Origin: DCFW01 sp963790715 | GTDB taxonomy: Bacteria; Bacteroidota; Bacteroidia; Bacteroidales; Bacteroidaceae | DNA: 64,000 nt | Assembly (NCBI GenBank): GCA_963790715.1 | Contig: CAWBPN010000016.1 | Span: 124,001-188,000, forward strand | Reading direction: 5' to 3' | In this document: positions 1 through 8,160 of the stretch, one piece after another | How the letters are laid out: each line of letters begins with the position of its first letter | How positions within the stretch are numbered: the stretch's first letter is position 1 | The notes under the pieces: generated by a model | Told to the model about the DNA's origin: nothing | Database searches by the model: none | The model's input: only the letters and a program-made list of their open reading frames with translations | Program-made: the position numbers and the translations under genes

Positions 1-38
1 TCCTTTTTCATTGATATTATATTTAAAATAAAGATTTT

Positions 39-518
39 TCAAAATAACTTGCAAACCGTAGCACCAACCTCTTTCACCAAATCGGCAGGAGCAACCTTCA
101 ATTGCAAGCCTCTCTGGCCGGCGCTCACATATATATAAAGGTGTTGCATGCACGTCTCATGTATATATGTCGGGAAATGCTTTTTCATTCCGACAGGAGA
201 ACAGCCGCCTCGAATATATCCGGTCGTGGGCAAAAGTTCTTTCAAAGGCAACATATTGCAGCTTTTATTTCCGCTTGCTTTAGCCGCCATTTTCAGATCC
301 ACTTCATGTTCTCCGGGAATAACGCAAACAAAATGTCCTGTTTTATCGCCCACCAACACCAGCGTCTTAAATACTCGCTCTATGTCTTCGCCCAATTGCG
401 AAGCCACGTGCACGGCACTCAGATTATCTTCATCCACATCATAAGGCACAAGCTCGTATGCGATTTTGTCCCTGTCCATCAACCTGGCTACATTAGTCTT
501 AGCAATTTTATTTTTCAT
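39..518 (-). CDS. ybaK: YbaK/EbsC-family Cys-tRNA(Pro)/aminoacyl-tRNA deacylase
   Basis: A 159-residue protein that matches the single-domain YbaK/EbsC family in length and content. These enzymes hydrolyse mischarged tRNA in the cytoplasm, classically Cys-tRNA(Pro). Family signatures visible are the central VFKTLVLVGD strand with its lysine near residue 51, the FVCVIPGEHEVDLKMAAKA segment, and the glycine-rich TTGYIRGGCSPVGMKK block near residues 98-112. There is no signal peptide. The ATG lies 11 bp inside the 3' end of uvrA on the same strand, so the two are probably co-transcribed with translational coupling. No terminator is visible in the 38 bp left before the window edge. Substrate (Cys-tRNA(Pro) versus another mischarged tRNA) cannot be read from sequence alone. 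Confidence 0.9.
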   Translation of the reverse strand: MKNKIAKTNVARLMDRDKIAYELVPYDVDEDNLSAVHVASQLGEDIERVFKTLVLVGDKTGHFVCVIPGEHEVDLKMAAKASGNKSCNMLPLKELLPTTGYIRGGCSPVGMKKHFPTYIHETCMQHLYIYVSAGQRGLQLKVAPADLVKEVGATVCKLF

Positions 519-3372
519 TTTTCTTAATGTTTAATTCATCTGCCAAAAACTTCGGTGTATAACCTATATCATGCTTAACGATTTCTTCGGGCGTTCCGGT
601 CTGCAAAATGTTGCCACCTTTTCGTCCGCCTTCAGGTCCCATATCTATTATATAATCGGCCATCTTTATGACATCCAGATTATGCTCGATAACAATCACC
701 GTATTACCCTTATCCACCAACCGCTCAAGCACATTCATCAATATGCGAATATCTTCAAAATGAAGTCCGGTAGTCGGTTCATCAAGTATATACAATGTAC
801 TCCCCGTATCACGTTTTGAAAGTTCCGTTGCCAATTTCACGCGTTGGCTTTCACCGCCAGACAACGTTGTTGACGGTTGACCGAGTTTGATATATCCCAA
901 GCCTACTTCTTGAATGACCTTAATCTTATTCAATATTTGCGGCACATTCTCAAAAAATTCAACCGCCTGATTTATAGTCATATCAAGCACATCGGCTATT
1001 GATTTACCTTTATATTTCACTTCCAGCGTTTCACGATTATAGCGTTTGCCGTGGCATACCTCGCAAGGAACCATCACGTCAGGCAAGAAGTTCATTTCTA
1101 TTATCTTGTATCCATTCCCGCTGCACGCTTCGCAACGTCCGCCGGCAACATTGAATGAAAATCGTCCTGCCTTATATCCCCTGATTTTTGCGTCCGGCAA
1201 TTCCACGAACAATGAACGTATGTCAGAAAATACACCACAATACGTGGCCGGATTACTACGCGGACTACGTCCCAAAGGCGACTGGTCGACATTTATAACT
1301 TTATCTACATTTTCAAGTCCTTCGATACTTTCATAAGGTAACGGATCCTGCAACGAACGATAAAATTTTTGTGACAAAATCGGTTGCAACGTATCATTAA
1401 CCAAAGTTGATTTACCGCTACCCGACACACCGGTTACGCATATAAGTTCTCCCAATGGGAATGTTGCGGTAACATTCTTAAGATTGTTGCCTGAAGCGCC
1501 TATCAGCTTCAGTGTCAAGCCATTACCCTTGCGGCGAATATCCGGTACTTTAATTTCAAGTTTTCTGTTCAGATATTTTGATGTTAGCGTATCTTTCTTC
1601 AGCATTTCGTCGGGAGTACCGGCAAACACCACTTCCCCACCCAGCCTTCCGGCCTTCGGACCCAAATCAACAACATAGTCGGCATTGAGCATCATATCCT
1701 TGTCATGCTCAACCACAATAACCGTATTTCCTACATCGCGCAACTCTTTCAACGAATTGATCAACCGCACATTATCACGTTGATGCAGCCCTATACTCGG
1801 TTCATCCAGAATGTAAAGGACATTCACTAGTTGCGACCCTATTTGCGTAGCTAAGCGTATGCGCTGACTTTCACCGCCCGATAATGAACCGGTGGAACGA
1901 TTAAGCGAAAGATATTCAAGTCCAACATTCAATAAGAACTTAAGGCGTGTGCGAATTTCTTTCAATATCTCCGTTGCAATACTTTTTTGCTTTTCGGTAA
2001 GGAACTCCTCCACCGTACTCACCCATTCGTACAACTCGGAAATATCCATGCGGCTTAGCTCATAGATATTTTTATCATGAATTTTGAAACTCAACGCCTC
2101 TTTATTCAGTCGCGCCCCTTTGCATTCTGGACAAACGGTTGTACGCGAGAATTGCTCAGCCCATTTATGAGCGGTTGCCGATGCGTCCACATCCTGCAAC
2201 ATCTGAATATATTTCACCACACCTTCGTAATCTGTAAAATAATCCGAAGATGTTCCTACTACACTTTTCTTTATTCTGATACGGTCTTCCGCCCCGTTTA
2301 ATATCTCATCTATCACATCGTCCGGTAAAGATTCTATCGGCGTTTTCAGCGTCACTTCATATTTTTCGAGCAATGCCTCTATCTGCCAAAATATCATTAT
2401 GTTCTTATATTTGCCCAAAGGTACGATGCCGCCTTCGTATATCGACAGTGTTTTATCGGGTATCACCTTATCTATATCAATCTGGTACACAATACCCAAT
2501 CCCTTACAGCGCGGACACGCACCAAGCGGAGAATTGAACGAAAAATTATGAGGTGCCGGTTCGCGGTAACTCAGTCCGGTAACCGGATCCATCAATCTTT
2601 TACTGTAGCGGCGGATGCTTTCCGTTTGTGCATCAAGCACCATCAACAGCCCGTCACCCTGCTTCATTGCAGTGCTTACACTCTTCGCCAATCTTTCAGA
2701 GTTCTCTTCGTCAGCCACAAGCCGGTCGATAACCACCTCTATATCATGGTTTTTATAACGGTCGACTTTCATCCCCGGCATCACTTCGCGTACTTCTCCG
2801 TCAATACGCACGCGTAAATATCCTTTACGACGTACCTGTTCAAAGAGTTCCCTGTAATGCCCTTTACGGTTATTCACCAAAGGCGCCAATATGTAGATAC
2901 GTTTGCCTTTATAGTTATTCAGCACCATATCGATAATCTTCTCTTCAGTATATTTCACCATAGGTTCTCCTGAAAGATAAGAATATGCCACACCGGCGCG
3001 TGCAAATAGCAAACGCAGATAATCGTATATTTCAGTGGTGGTGCCGACCGTAGAGCGCGGATTGTTATTAGTCGTTTTTTGTTCTATCGAAATCACAGGG
3101 CTCAAGCCGGTAATTTGGTCTACATCAGGACGTTCGATATTTCCCAAAAAGTTTCTTGCATAAGCGGAGAAAGTCTCGATATACCTTCGTTGTCCTTCGG
3201 CAAAAATAGTGTCGAAAGCCAACGACGATTTGCCACTACCGCTTAAACCGGTAATAACAGTCAGACTGTTGCGCGGTATTGAGACATCAATATTTTTTAG
3301 ATTGTGTACGCGTGCACCTACAACATCAATTCTTTCGCTTTCTTCAACTTTATATTTTTTTTCTGAGGACAT
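508..3372 (-). CDS. uvrA: Excinuclease ABC subunit A (UvrA)
   Basis: The damage-sensing ATPase of nucleotide excision repair; it works as a dimer and loads UvrB on lesions. The 954-residue length is normal for the family. Two ABC modules are visible: Walker A GLSGSGKSS near residue 42 and GVSGSGKST in the second half, with signatures SLSGGESQRIRLA and TLSGGESQRVKLA. Zinc-binding cysteine pairs are present (CPRCKG, CPECKG, CEACSGNG with CEVCHGKR). The protein reads through without interruption. Its last 11 bp overlap the start of ybaK. A TAnnTTTG element sits just upstream of the start on the minus strand, back to back with the promoter region of the beta-barrel gene. No SOS-type operator is recognised. 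Confidence 0.97.
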   Translation of the reverse strand: MSSEKKYKVEESERIDVVGARVHNLKNIDVSIPRNSLTVITGLSGSGKSSLAFDTIFAEGQRRYIETFSAYARNFLGNIERPDVDQITGLSPVISIEQKTTNNNPRSTVGTTTEIYDYLRLLFARAGVAYSYLSGEPMVKYTEEKIIDMVLNNYKGKRIYILAPLVNNRKGHYRELFEQVRRKGYLRVRIDGEVREVMPGMKVDRYKNHDIEVVIDRLVADEENSERLAKSVSTAMKQGDGLLMVLDAQTESIRRYSKRLMDPVTGLSYREPAPHNFSFNSPLGACPRCKGLGIVYQIDIDKVIPDKTLSIYEGGIVPLGKYKNIMIFWQIEALLEKYEVTLKTPIESLPDDVIDEILNGAEDRIRIKKSVVGTSSDYFTDYEGVVKYIQMLQDVDASATAHKWAEQFSRTTVCPECKGARLNKEALSFKIHDKNIYELSRMDISELYEWVSTVEEFLTEKQKSIATEILKEIRTRLKFLLNVGLEYLSLNRSTGSLSGGESQRIRLATQIGSQLVNVLYILDEPSIGLHQRDNVRLINSLKELRDVGNTVIVVEHDKDMMLNADYVVDLGPKAGRLGGEVVFAGTPDEMLKKDTLTSKYLNRKLEIKVPDIRRKGNGLTLKLIGASGNNLKNVTATFPLGELICVTGVSGSGKSTLVNDTLQPILSQKFYRSLQDPLPYESIEGLENVDKVINVDQSPLGRSPRSNPATYCGVFSDIRSLFVELPDAKIRGYKAGRFSFNVAGGRCEACSGNGYKIIEMNFLPDVMVPCEVCHGKRYNRETLEVKYKGKSIADVLDMTINQAVEFFENVPQILNKIKVIQEVGLGYIKLGQPSTTLSGGESQRVKLATELSKRDTGSTLYILDEPTTGLHFEDIRILMNVLERLVDKGNTVIVIEHNLDVIKMADYIIDMGPEGGRKGGNILQTGTPEEIVKHDIGYTPKFLADELNIKKNEK

Positions 3373-3398
3373 TCTGCTAATAATTTACTTTTAAAACG

Positions 3399-3406
3399 CA
3401 AAATTA
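3399..3406 (-). promoter_or_regulatory. -7 promoter element for uvrA
   Basis: On the minus strand the sequence reads TAATTTTG, a match to the Bacteroidetes TAnnTTTG -7 box, about 27 bp before the uvrA ATG. No clear TTTG -33 box is found at the usual distance, so this is a partial match. Confidence 0.4.
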
Positions 3407-3471
3407 GTAAATCAAGTTGACATAATCACTTAAAAAAGCTAATAATTACTTCGCCTGTTTATAGATTTTGT

Positions 3472-3479
3472 TAACTTTG
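3472..3479 (+). promoter_or_regulatory. -7 promoter element for the beta-barrel gene
   Basis: TAACTTTG matches the Bacteroidetes TAnnTTTG -7 box and lies about 30 bp before the ATG at 3510. The -33 region is weak. Confidence 0.45.
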
Positions 3480-3509
3480 CCGCCAAATATATGAAAAAGA
3501 GACGAAGGA

Positions 3510-4229
3510 ATGAAGATACACCTGAGAATATATTTCGCATTATTGCTTATAATGGTTGCCTCCGGCGCAAAAGCGCAGCTACAGGAAACCAGGCAAGACT
3601 TCTCATTTGGATTCAATGGAGGTATGAATCTCAATTCAGTATCGTTCACCCCATCCATCAAGCAAAAGATGAACGAAGGTCTTGTAGGCGGAATAACCGG
3701 ACGAATGATGTGCGAAAAATATTTCTCGCTTATTTGCGGTATTCAGGCAGAAGTGAATTATTCGCAACGCGGATGGACTGAAAATATAGACACAACGGTA
3801 AGTAAAGATACCTATTCACGCACAATGAATTACGTTGAAATACCTTTTTTAGCCCATATTGCCTTTGGAAAAGATGCTCCAAAAGGCGTTCAAGGTTTTA
3901 TCAACATCGGTCCGCAAGTTGCATTTCTAATTAGCGAAAAAGAGCATAAATCATGGAGCGATACAGTAAACATCGCCAACTTAACTCGTGAAAACAGCGT
4001 TAATTATCAATATATCAAAGCACAAAACAAATTCGATTACGGACTTGTCGGCGGTGGCGGTGTTGAAATACGTACCGGTGCAGGCTCGTTTTTAATTGAA
4101 GGTCGTTATTATTTCGGTTTAAGTGACTTTTTCCATACAGGCGAAGGCAAACGAGAGTTTCAGCGTGCCGCACATCAAACCATTTCCGTACGGCTCACCT
4201 ACCTATTTAATGTTCCCAAAAAGAAATAA
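3510..4229 (+). CDS. PorT-like outer-membrane beta-barrel protein
   Basis: A 239-residue exported protein. The first 22 residues form a signal peptide (hydrophobic core LRIYFALLLIMVASG, then AKAQ for signal peptidase I). The rest is built of alternating amphipathic strands with glycine turns (FSFGFNGGMNLNS, YGLVGGGGVEIRTGAGSFLIEGRYYFGLSDFF) and ends in an aromatic strand SVRLTYLF, as in the outer-membrane beta-barrel domain families (OMP_b-brl_2 / PorT-like) of Bacteroidetes. I infer an 8-10 stranded barrel in the outer membrane. No specific substrate or partner can be named. It stands alone, divergent from uvrA, followed by 720 bp without a gene. Confidence 0.75.
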   Translation: MKIHLRIYFALLLIMVASGAKAQLQETRQDFSFGFNGGMNLNSVSFTPSIKQKMNEGLVGGITGRMMCEKYFSLICGIQAEVNYSQRGWTENIDTTVSKDTYSRTMNYVEIPFLAHIAFGKDAPKGVQGFINIGPQVAFLISEKEHKSWSDTVNIANLTRENSVNYQYIKAQNKFDYGLVGGGGVEIRTGAGSFLIEGRYYFGLSDFFHTGEGKREFQRAAHQTISVRLTYLFNVPKKK

Positions 4230-4950
4230 GATTTCGTCGCATTTTCTTTAGTTGAGCCGATGCGTTCAGCGTTAACTTTCAAAACCCGTTATTTCATCGT
4301 GGTTTGCACGTTATATATAGGATTTACATGTTACATTTTGTTACATCCTCAACAATAGATTTTCATCTGTATCCCTACTCTATTTCACAAATTATGCCAA
4401 TCTATTCATGCAATGGCATGCTAATGAATAGCACCTGAAATTTATTGTGAATAACATTGAATATATCGTTGCATGCCTACGTATTGACCGCATTTATTCA
4501 GCATGTTAACCGTATTTATTCAGCATGTATTTTGTTTTTCACAGCTGTGAAAAGATGATTTTACAGCTACAATAAGATGATTTTACAGCTGTAAAAAGAT
4601 CTTTTCACAGCTGTGATAAATAGAAAGCATGCTGTTGTTTCACGGTAATCGCCGTGTACCTTTCAGCAAAACACGCTGAGGACTTTTGCAAATTCCAGTG
4701 GATGAAGGGTTGTTTTTATGTGGAAATATAGTCGGTAATCCTGAACACCCGTGAATAAACAGCATATATATTCTATCTATAGTCATTTCGGCTGAACACC
4801 TGAATTATGATACAGGTATTCAGGTATGCAGCCTACTATACCAATAGCAATCGGAATTCTGAAAGATGAAACGGTTGTGATATTTTATAACATAGAGAGT
4901 ATTTTGATTAAGGTGACAGTTGAGCATTATACAATTTATACAATAGCACG
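4230..4950. other. Long non-coding region
   Basis: I see no credible gene here. The region separates the beta-barrel gene from the 3' end of cutC on the opposite strand. Its centre holds a 22-bp-periodic word array (separate entry). The flanks are AT-rich and I see no clear intrinsic terminator, tRNA or riboswitch. Confidence 0.7.
4462..4637. repeat. 22-bp-periodic modular repeat array 1
   Basis: Eight consecutive 22-bp units fit a fixed register starting at 4462, 4484, 4506, 4528, 4550, 4572, 4594 and 4616. Units at 4484 and 4506 are near-identical (both contain ATTTATTCAGCATG). Units at 4528, 4550, 4572 and 4594 each end in CAGCTGTG, CAGCTACA, CAGCTGTA or CAGCTGTG, after an AT-rich stretch such as AAAAGATGATTTTA. 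The unit at 4616 carries GCATGCTG. The words change between neighbours but the 22-bp step does not. Several words are palindromic (CAGCTG, GCATGC). Neighbours are too divergent from one another for a CRISPR array. Function unknown. Confidence 0.75.
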
Positions 4951-5721
4951 TTATTTCTGCGACGGTGTTTTGTTCAGCAACGCATTTATTGTGTTTTTCA
5001 CTCTTGAGGCTGAAGTAACATCCATGCAATATTCATCAACTCCTTTTGCTCCCATATAAACGTTCGGATTATAATAAACCATCCCGCTTTTGTATTTTTC
5101 ACGAGCGGAAAAATGATACTCATCTATGTAGGTTTGTTGATGTATGAATGCAATATTTGACTCATTTACTCCTGCTCCAACCAACAGGATAATGCGTCCT
5201 GCCGCCTGCTCATGCAAACTTTTTAGTAAACTTATCCCCCTTTCAGCCGATTCTTGTTGTCCTGATGTGAGAATACGATTGAAATGCAACGCAATAAGTT
5301 GCTCCAATGCTTTCAGAGGATTTTTGCAGTTATCGAATGCTCTGTGAAAAGTGACCGACATGCCTGACGCAGCCTTCAACAAACGCATGTTTGCCTCAAT
5401 ATCTATTTCCCCATCCTTAGTGAGGCAGCCGAAGACAACGCCATCAACACCCAATTGACGGACAATTTGAATATCATGCTCCATAATATCCAACTCCAAA
5501 GGAGAATACATGAAATCACCGCCTCGCGGACGAATTATTACGTGCAAGCCAATGCCGAGCAGCTCCCGTGCAGCCTTTATCTCTCCATACGAAGGAGTGG
5601 TTCCACCTTCAGGCATACCTGCACAAAGTTCCACTCTGTCAGCCCCACCCAATTGGGCTTGCAGACAGCTTTCGACCGAATTGGCACAAACCTCAATTTT
5701 TATTTCAGTTCTTGATAACAT
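4951..5721 (-). CDS. cutC: CutC family protein (copper homeostasis family)
   Basis: A 256-residue cytoplasmic TIM-barrel protein of the CutC family. The N-terminal block IEVCANSVESCLQAQLGGADRVELCAG is the family hallmark, followed by HVIIRPRGGDF, a GVVFGCL strand and the VTFHRAFD motif near residue 125. The family was named for copper homeostasis in E. coli, but direct copper function is disputed, so the real reaction should be regarded as open. The gene starts 12 bp after the stop of the upstream unknown lipoprotein, implying one transcript. Length is normal and nothing is missing. Confidence 0.9.
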   Translation of the reverse strand: MLSRTEIKIEVCANSVESCLQAQLGGADRVELCAGMPEGGTTPSYGEIKAARELLGIGLHVIIRPRGGDFMYSPLELDIMEHDIQIVRQLGVDGVVFGCLTKDGEIDIEANMRLLKAASGMSVTFHRAFDNCKNPLKALEQLIALHFNRILTSGQQESAERGISLLKSLHEQAAGRIILLVGAGVNESNIAFIHQQTYIDEYHFSAREKYKSGMVYYNPNVYMGAKGVDEYCMDVTSASRVKNTINALLNKTPSQK

Positions 5722-5733
5722 TTATATAATCCT

Positions 5734-6408
5734 TTAAATAATGTGTACAAAAATAATATTTCCGGCAGAATGCGCCGAAGCTTCGGATAATTGAAGCCGC
5801 ATTTTCACAATACAGCCTTTTTTACCTGAAGGCAACTCAGTTTGATAACTCAATACGGCATGAGTATCTGCATTCTTCCATTCAACCAACACTTTATCTG
5901 AGTTTTGGAAATTCTCATACATGTTTACACTATTGACGTCAAAGTCGTTGTTAACCGGATTACCGAAACGTTTACTCAATGCGTCAACAAGAATTGCAAT
6001 CTTAGTATTATGCAGTCTGAAATCCTGTTCCAATGCCGAATATTCATCTTTAGACGCATCACCGTCCAACACTGCACGATAATCATCAAAGCAAATGTTA
6101 ATTTGCGACAACCGTTGAACATTATATTTTGCATCGGCATCACCTTGTTTCACCAGCATACCGCAAAACATAATACTACCGTTTGCATCACGCAACGATT
6201 TATCAAAACGATCGCGTGCCCTTACATAATCATCAGGCGTCATCTTCCAACGGATGAATGATAAATCAGCCACATTCGCTGCGTTTTGTCGCTTTTGCCC
6301 GGCACTTTCTTTTTGAATAAATTCTTTAACCGAATCATTCTTATATCCTTTGCATGAGGACATTATGATAATAGCCAAAGAGGCCAATAAAAATATTTTC
6401 GCTTTCAT
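5734..6408 (-). CDS. Unrecognised lipoprotein upstream of cutC
   Basis: A 224-residue protein I do not recognise. It begins with a lipoprotein signal: a hydrophobic stretch to residue 16, then SSC with Cys19 as the likely lipidated residue. The mature part is mostly charged and probably helical (DDYVRARDRFDKSLRDANG, DYRAVLDGDASKDEYSALEQDF), then ends with beta-like segments containing two further lysine/glycine turns (LPSGKKGCIVKMRLQL). It is likely anchored in the inner or outer membrane and facing the periplasm. Close spacing to cutC suggests co-expression, but no link in function is shown by sequence. An intrinsic terminator separates it from the upstream Sus-like unit. Confidence 0.7.
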   Translation of the reverse strand: MKAKIFLLASLAIIIMSSCKGYKNDSVKEFIQKESAGQKRQNAANVADLSFIRWKMTPDDYVRARDRFDKSLRDANGSIMFCGMLVKQGDADAKYNVQRLSQINICFDDYRAVLDGDASKDEYSALEQDFRLHNTKIAILVDALSKRFGNPVNNDFDVNSVNMYENFQNSDKVLVEWKNADTHAVLSYQTELPSGKKGCIVKMRLQLSEASAHSAGNIIFVHII

Positions 6409-6428
6409 ATCACTAAAATAATAAAAAA

Positions 6429-6456
6429 GATCGGCTTATTCATTGACAAGCCGACC
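6429..6456 (-). terminator. Intrinsic terminator after the Sus-like unit
   Basis: On the minus strand GGTCGGCTT pairs with AAGCCGATC across a 10-nt loop and is followed by a T run (TTTTTTAT). It sits 22 bp past the stop of the DUF4957/5123 gene. The plus strand also has a T run, so it could act in both directions. Confidence 0.8.
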
Positions 6457-6478
6457 TTTTTTTAATTAGATACTCAAA

Positions 6479-8137
6479 TTATTGGAGCCAACGAGGGTCT
6501 CCGCATTTAGCACTCTTAACTGTAGAATTTATTACCGTAAAGTCACTATTCGTAGGATTCTTCCATACGGCAGCTACTCCACCGCTCAAGACCGTAACCT
6601 CACTACCGAATGCCGATGTAGGAGAAGTACCTCCGGTAGGCACAAACCACGTAAGGTCACTGGTGCAATAGCAGCCGGTCATCGTAAATGTCCCAGATTT
6701 AATGCGATAGCTGCAAATGCCGTTACCGTCATATGAAGGACCGAATATGCTGTTATTGATACTTATTCCGTTAGTTACGGCTGAATTGTTGAAGTCAAAC
6801 AGATATACGCCTGAAGTACAGTCATAGCTGAATGTACAGTTTGCGATATTCACACCGACCATTGCCGTATTGCTGTTGCAAACAAGCAGTTTCTGTGCAT
6901 GTGCAATTGTGGAATTGTTTATGCCGACGTAATTGACTTGTTGATCGACTTTAGAAGTGTTTACAACACCATAGCCACCTATAGAATCGACAATGCAATT
7001 GTTAATTGCAAGACTGTCTATAGTTGTTTTTGCCTGAACACGTACTATACCACGTTTATACTTGATGCTGCACGATTCAAAATCCAACTTACCTACATGA
7101 TAACCGACCTGGTTACAATTAATTACGTAAGTTCCACCGAAATTTGCAGCACCTTTAGCATAAGATGCGCCTTCAAGAGGGGCTTCGGTAAAAAATATTT
7201 TTTGGAATGTCAATCCGCCGATGCTTCCGTATGGAATAATACTACCGGATACGGCAAAGTTTGCATTGCCGTTCAGTGACAAACCTGTGACAAACGTTAT
7301 CTTACCTGTTGTTGCCGGAATATTTATCTGCGGCATACGGTATGTAATTCCGCCATCGAGTACTATGGTCAGATTTTGATTAGGATACTCATTCAACCAG
7401 GCGGTAAGAGAATCCGTGGATAACGTGGTATATGCCGTTGAAACGTCACGTCCGCGCAAATCAATTACTGCACCGCTAAAAGACTGCGGAACAGCAGTCT
7501 TATAACTTCTGTAGCCAAAATACTGACCTTGGTAATAGGCCGTAATCTTATACGTGGTGTTAGACTTAAGATTCTTCACAATCAGTTGTCCTGCCGTATT
7601 GGCCGAAGCCGGTACGGGAACTTTCCTTATCAATGAATCCTTACCGGTGAATGCTTTTTGCGATATATACAGCGTGTCATACGTAGCACCCGTCCATGAC
7701 ACACGAACCTGAGTGTCAATCTCATCAGCCGACGTAGGAACATTTAAATTCGTATCATACGTATTGGTAGACAAGCCTGTATAAGTAAAATACTTCGATT
7801 CCAAACTGCTTTTATTACTGTGCGAACGTATCATGAATGTATACTGGGTGTCATACGTCAAATTAGTAAACGTATACGTGGTAGTATCGGTTTTTGCCTT
7901 AATGGTATCGCCATAAGCATCTACCAACATCAAATCAAACCAGTCGGCACCTGTATAACGATTCCACTTGGCTGTTATGGTAGTACCGCCCAAAGTGAAG
8001 TCGTCACTTGTGAGAATCGGGCGGAAAAGTGCATTGGCGGGAGGCAGGCTATTGTTATCTTCACATGAGGAGAATGCCAAACTGCAACCGGCTAACGCCA
8101 CCAACAACAATAATTTATATTTTAATACTCTTTTCAT
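6479..8137 (-). CDS. Surface glycan-binding-type lipoprotein (Fn3 plus DUF4957/DUF5123-like beta-helix)
   Basis: A 552-residue lipoprotein, third gene of a susC-susD unit. Cys25 in SSCEDNNS is the likely lipidation site, with acidic residues after it as in Bacteroidetes surface-export signals; the LAGC at 15-18 is an alternative. Two fibronectin-III-like segments follow (about 45-125 and 135-215), each with the TxTxYxFxxLxxxTxY pattern. Residues 225-552 look like a right-handed beta-helix: short repeating N-rich turns such as SLAINNCIVDSIGGYG and GVNIANCTFSYDC, resembling DUF4957/DUF5123 proteins. Those families are often found in pectin-linked loci. I infer glycan binding at the cell surface; lyase activity is possible but no catalytic residues are evident. 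Confidence 0.75.
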   Translation of the reverse strand: MKRVLKYKLLLLVALAGCSLAFSSCEDNNSLPPANALFRPILTSDDFTLGGTTITAKWNRYTGADWFDLMLVDAYGDTIKAKTDTTTYTFTNLTYDTQYTFMIRSHSNKSSLESKYFTYTGLSTNTYDTNLNVPTSADEIDTQVRVSWTGATYDTLYISQKAFTGKDSLIRKVPVPASANTAGQLIVKNLKSNTTYKITAYYQGQYFGYRSYKTAVPQSFSGAVIDLRGRDVSTAYTTLSTDSLTAWLNEYPNQNLTIVLDGGITYRMPQINIPATTGKITFVTGLSLNGNANFAVSGSIIPYGSIGGLTFQKIFFTEAPLEGASYAKGAANFGGTYVINCNQVGYHVGKLDFESCSIKYKRGIVRVQAKTTIDSLAINNCIVDSIGGYGVVNTSKVDQQVNYVGINNSTIAHAQKLLVCNSNTAMVGVNIANCTFSYDCTSGVYLFDFNNSAVTNGISINNSIFGPSYDGNGICSYRIKSGTFTMTGCYCTSDLTWFVPTGGTSPTSAFGSEVTVLSGGVAAVWKNPTNSDFTVINSTVKSAKCGDPRWLQ

Positions 8138-8160
8138 CTTAATTCAATTTTAAAAGTTTA

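Noticed and set aside
102..527. Frame antisense to ybaK
   Set aside because: The minus-strand protein is a clear YbaK; the plus frame has no features.
4820..5059. Short frames over the 3' end of cutC and the gap beside it
   Set aside because: No family features; partly antisense to cutC.
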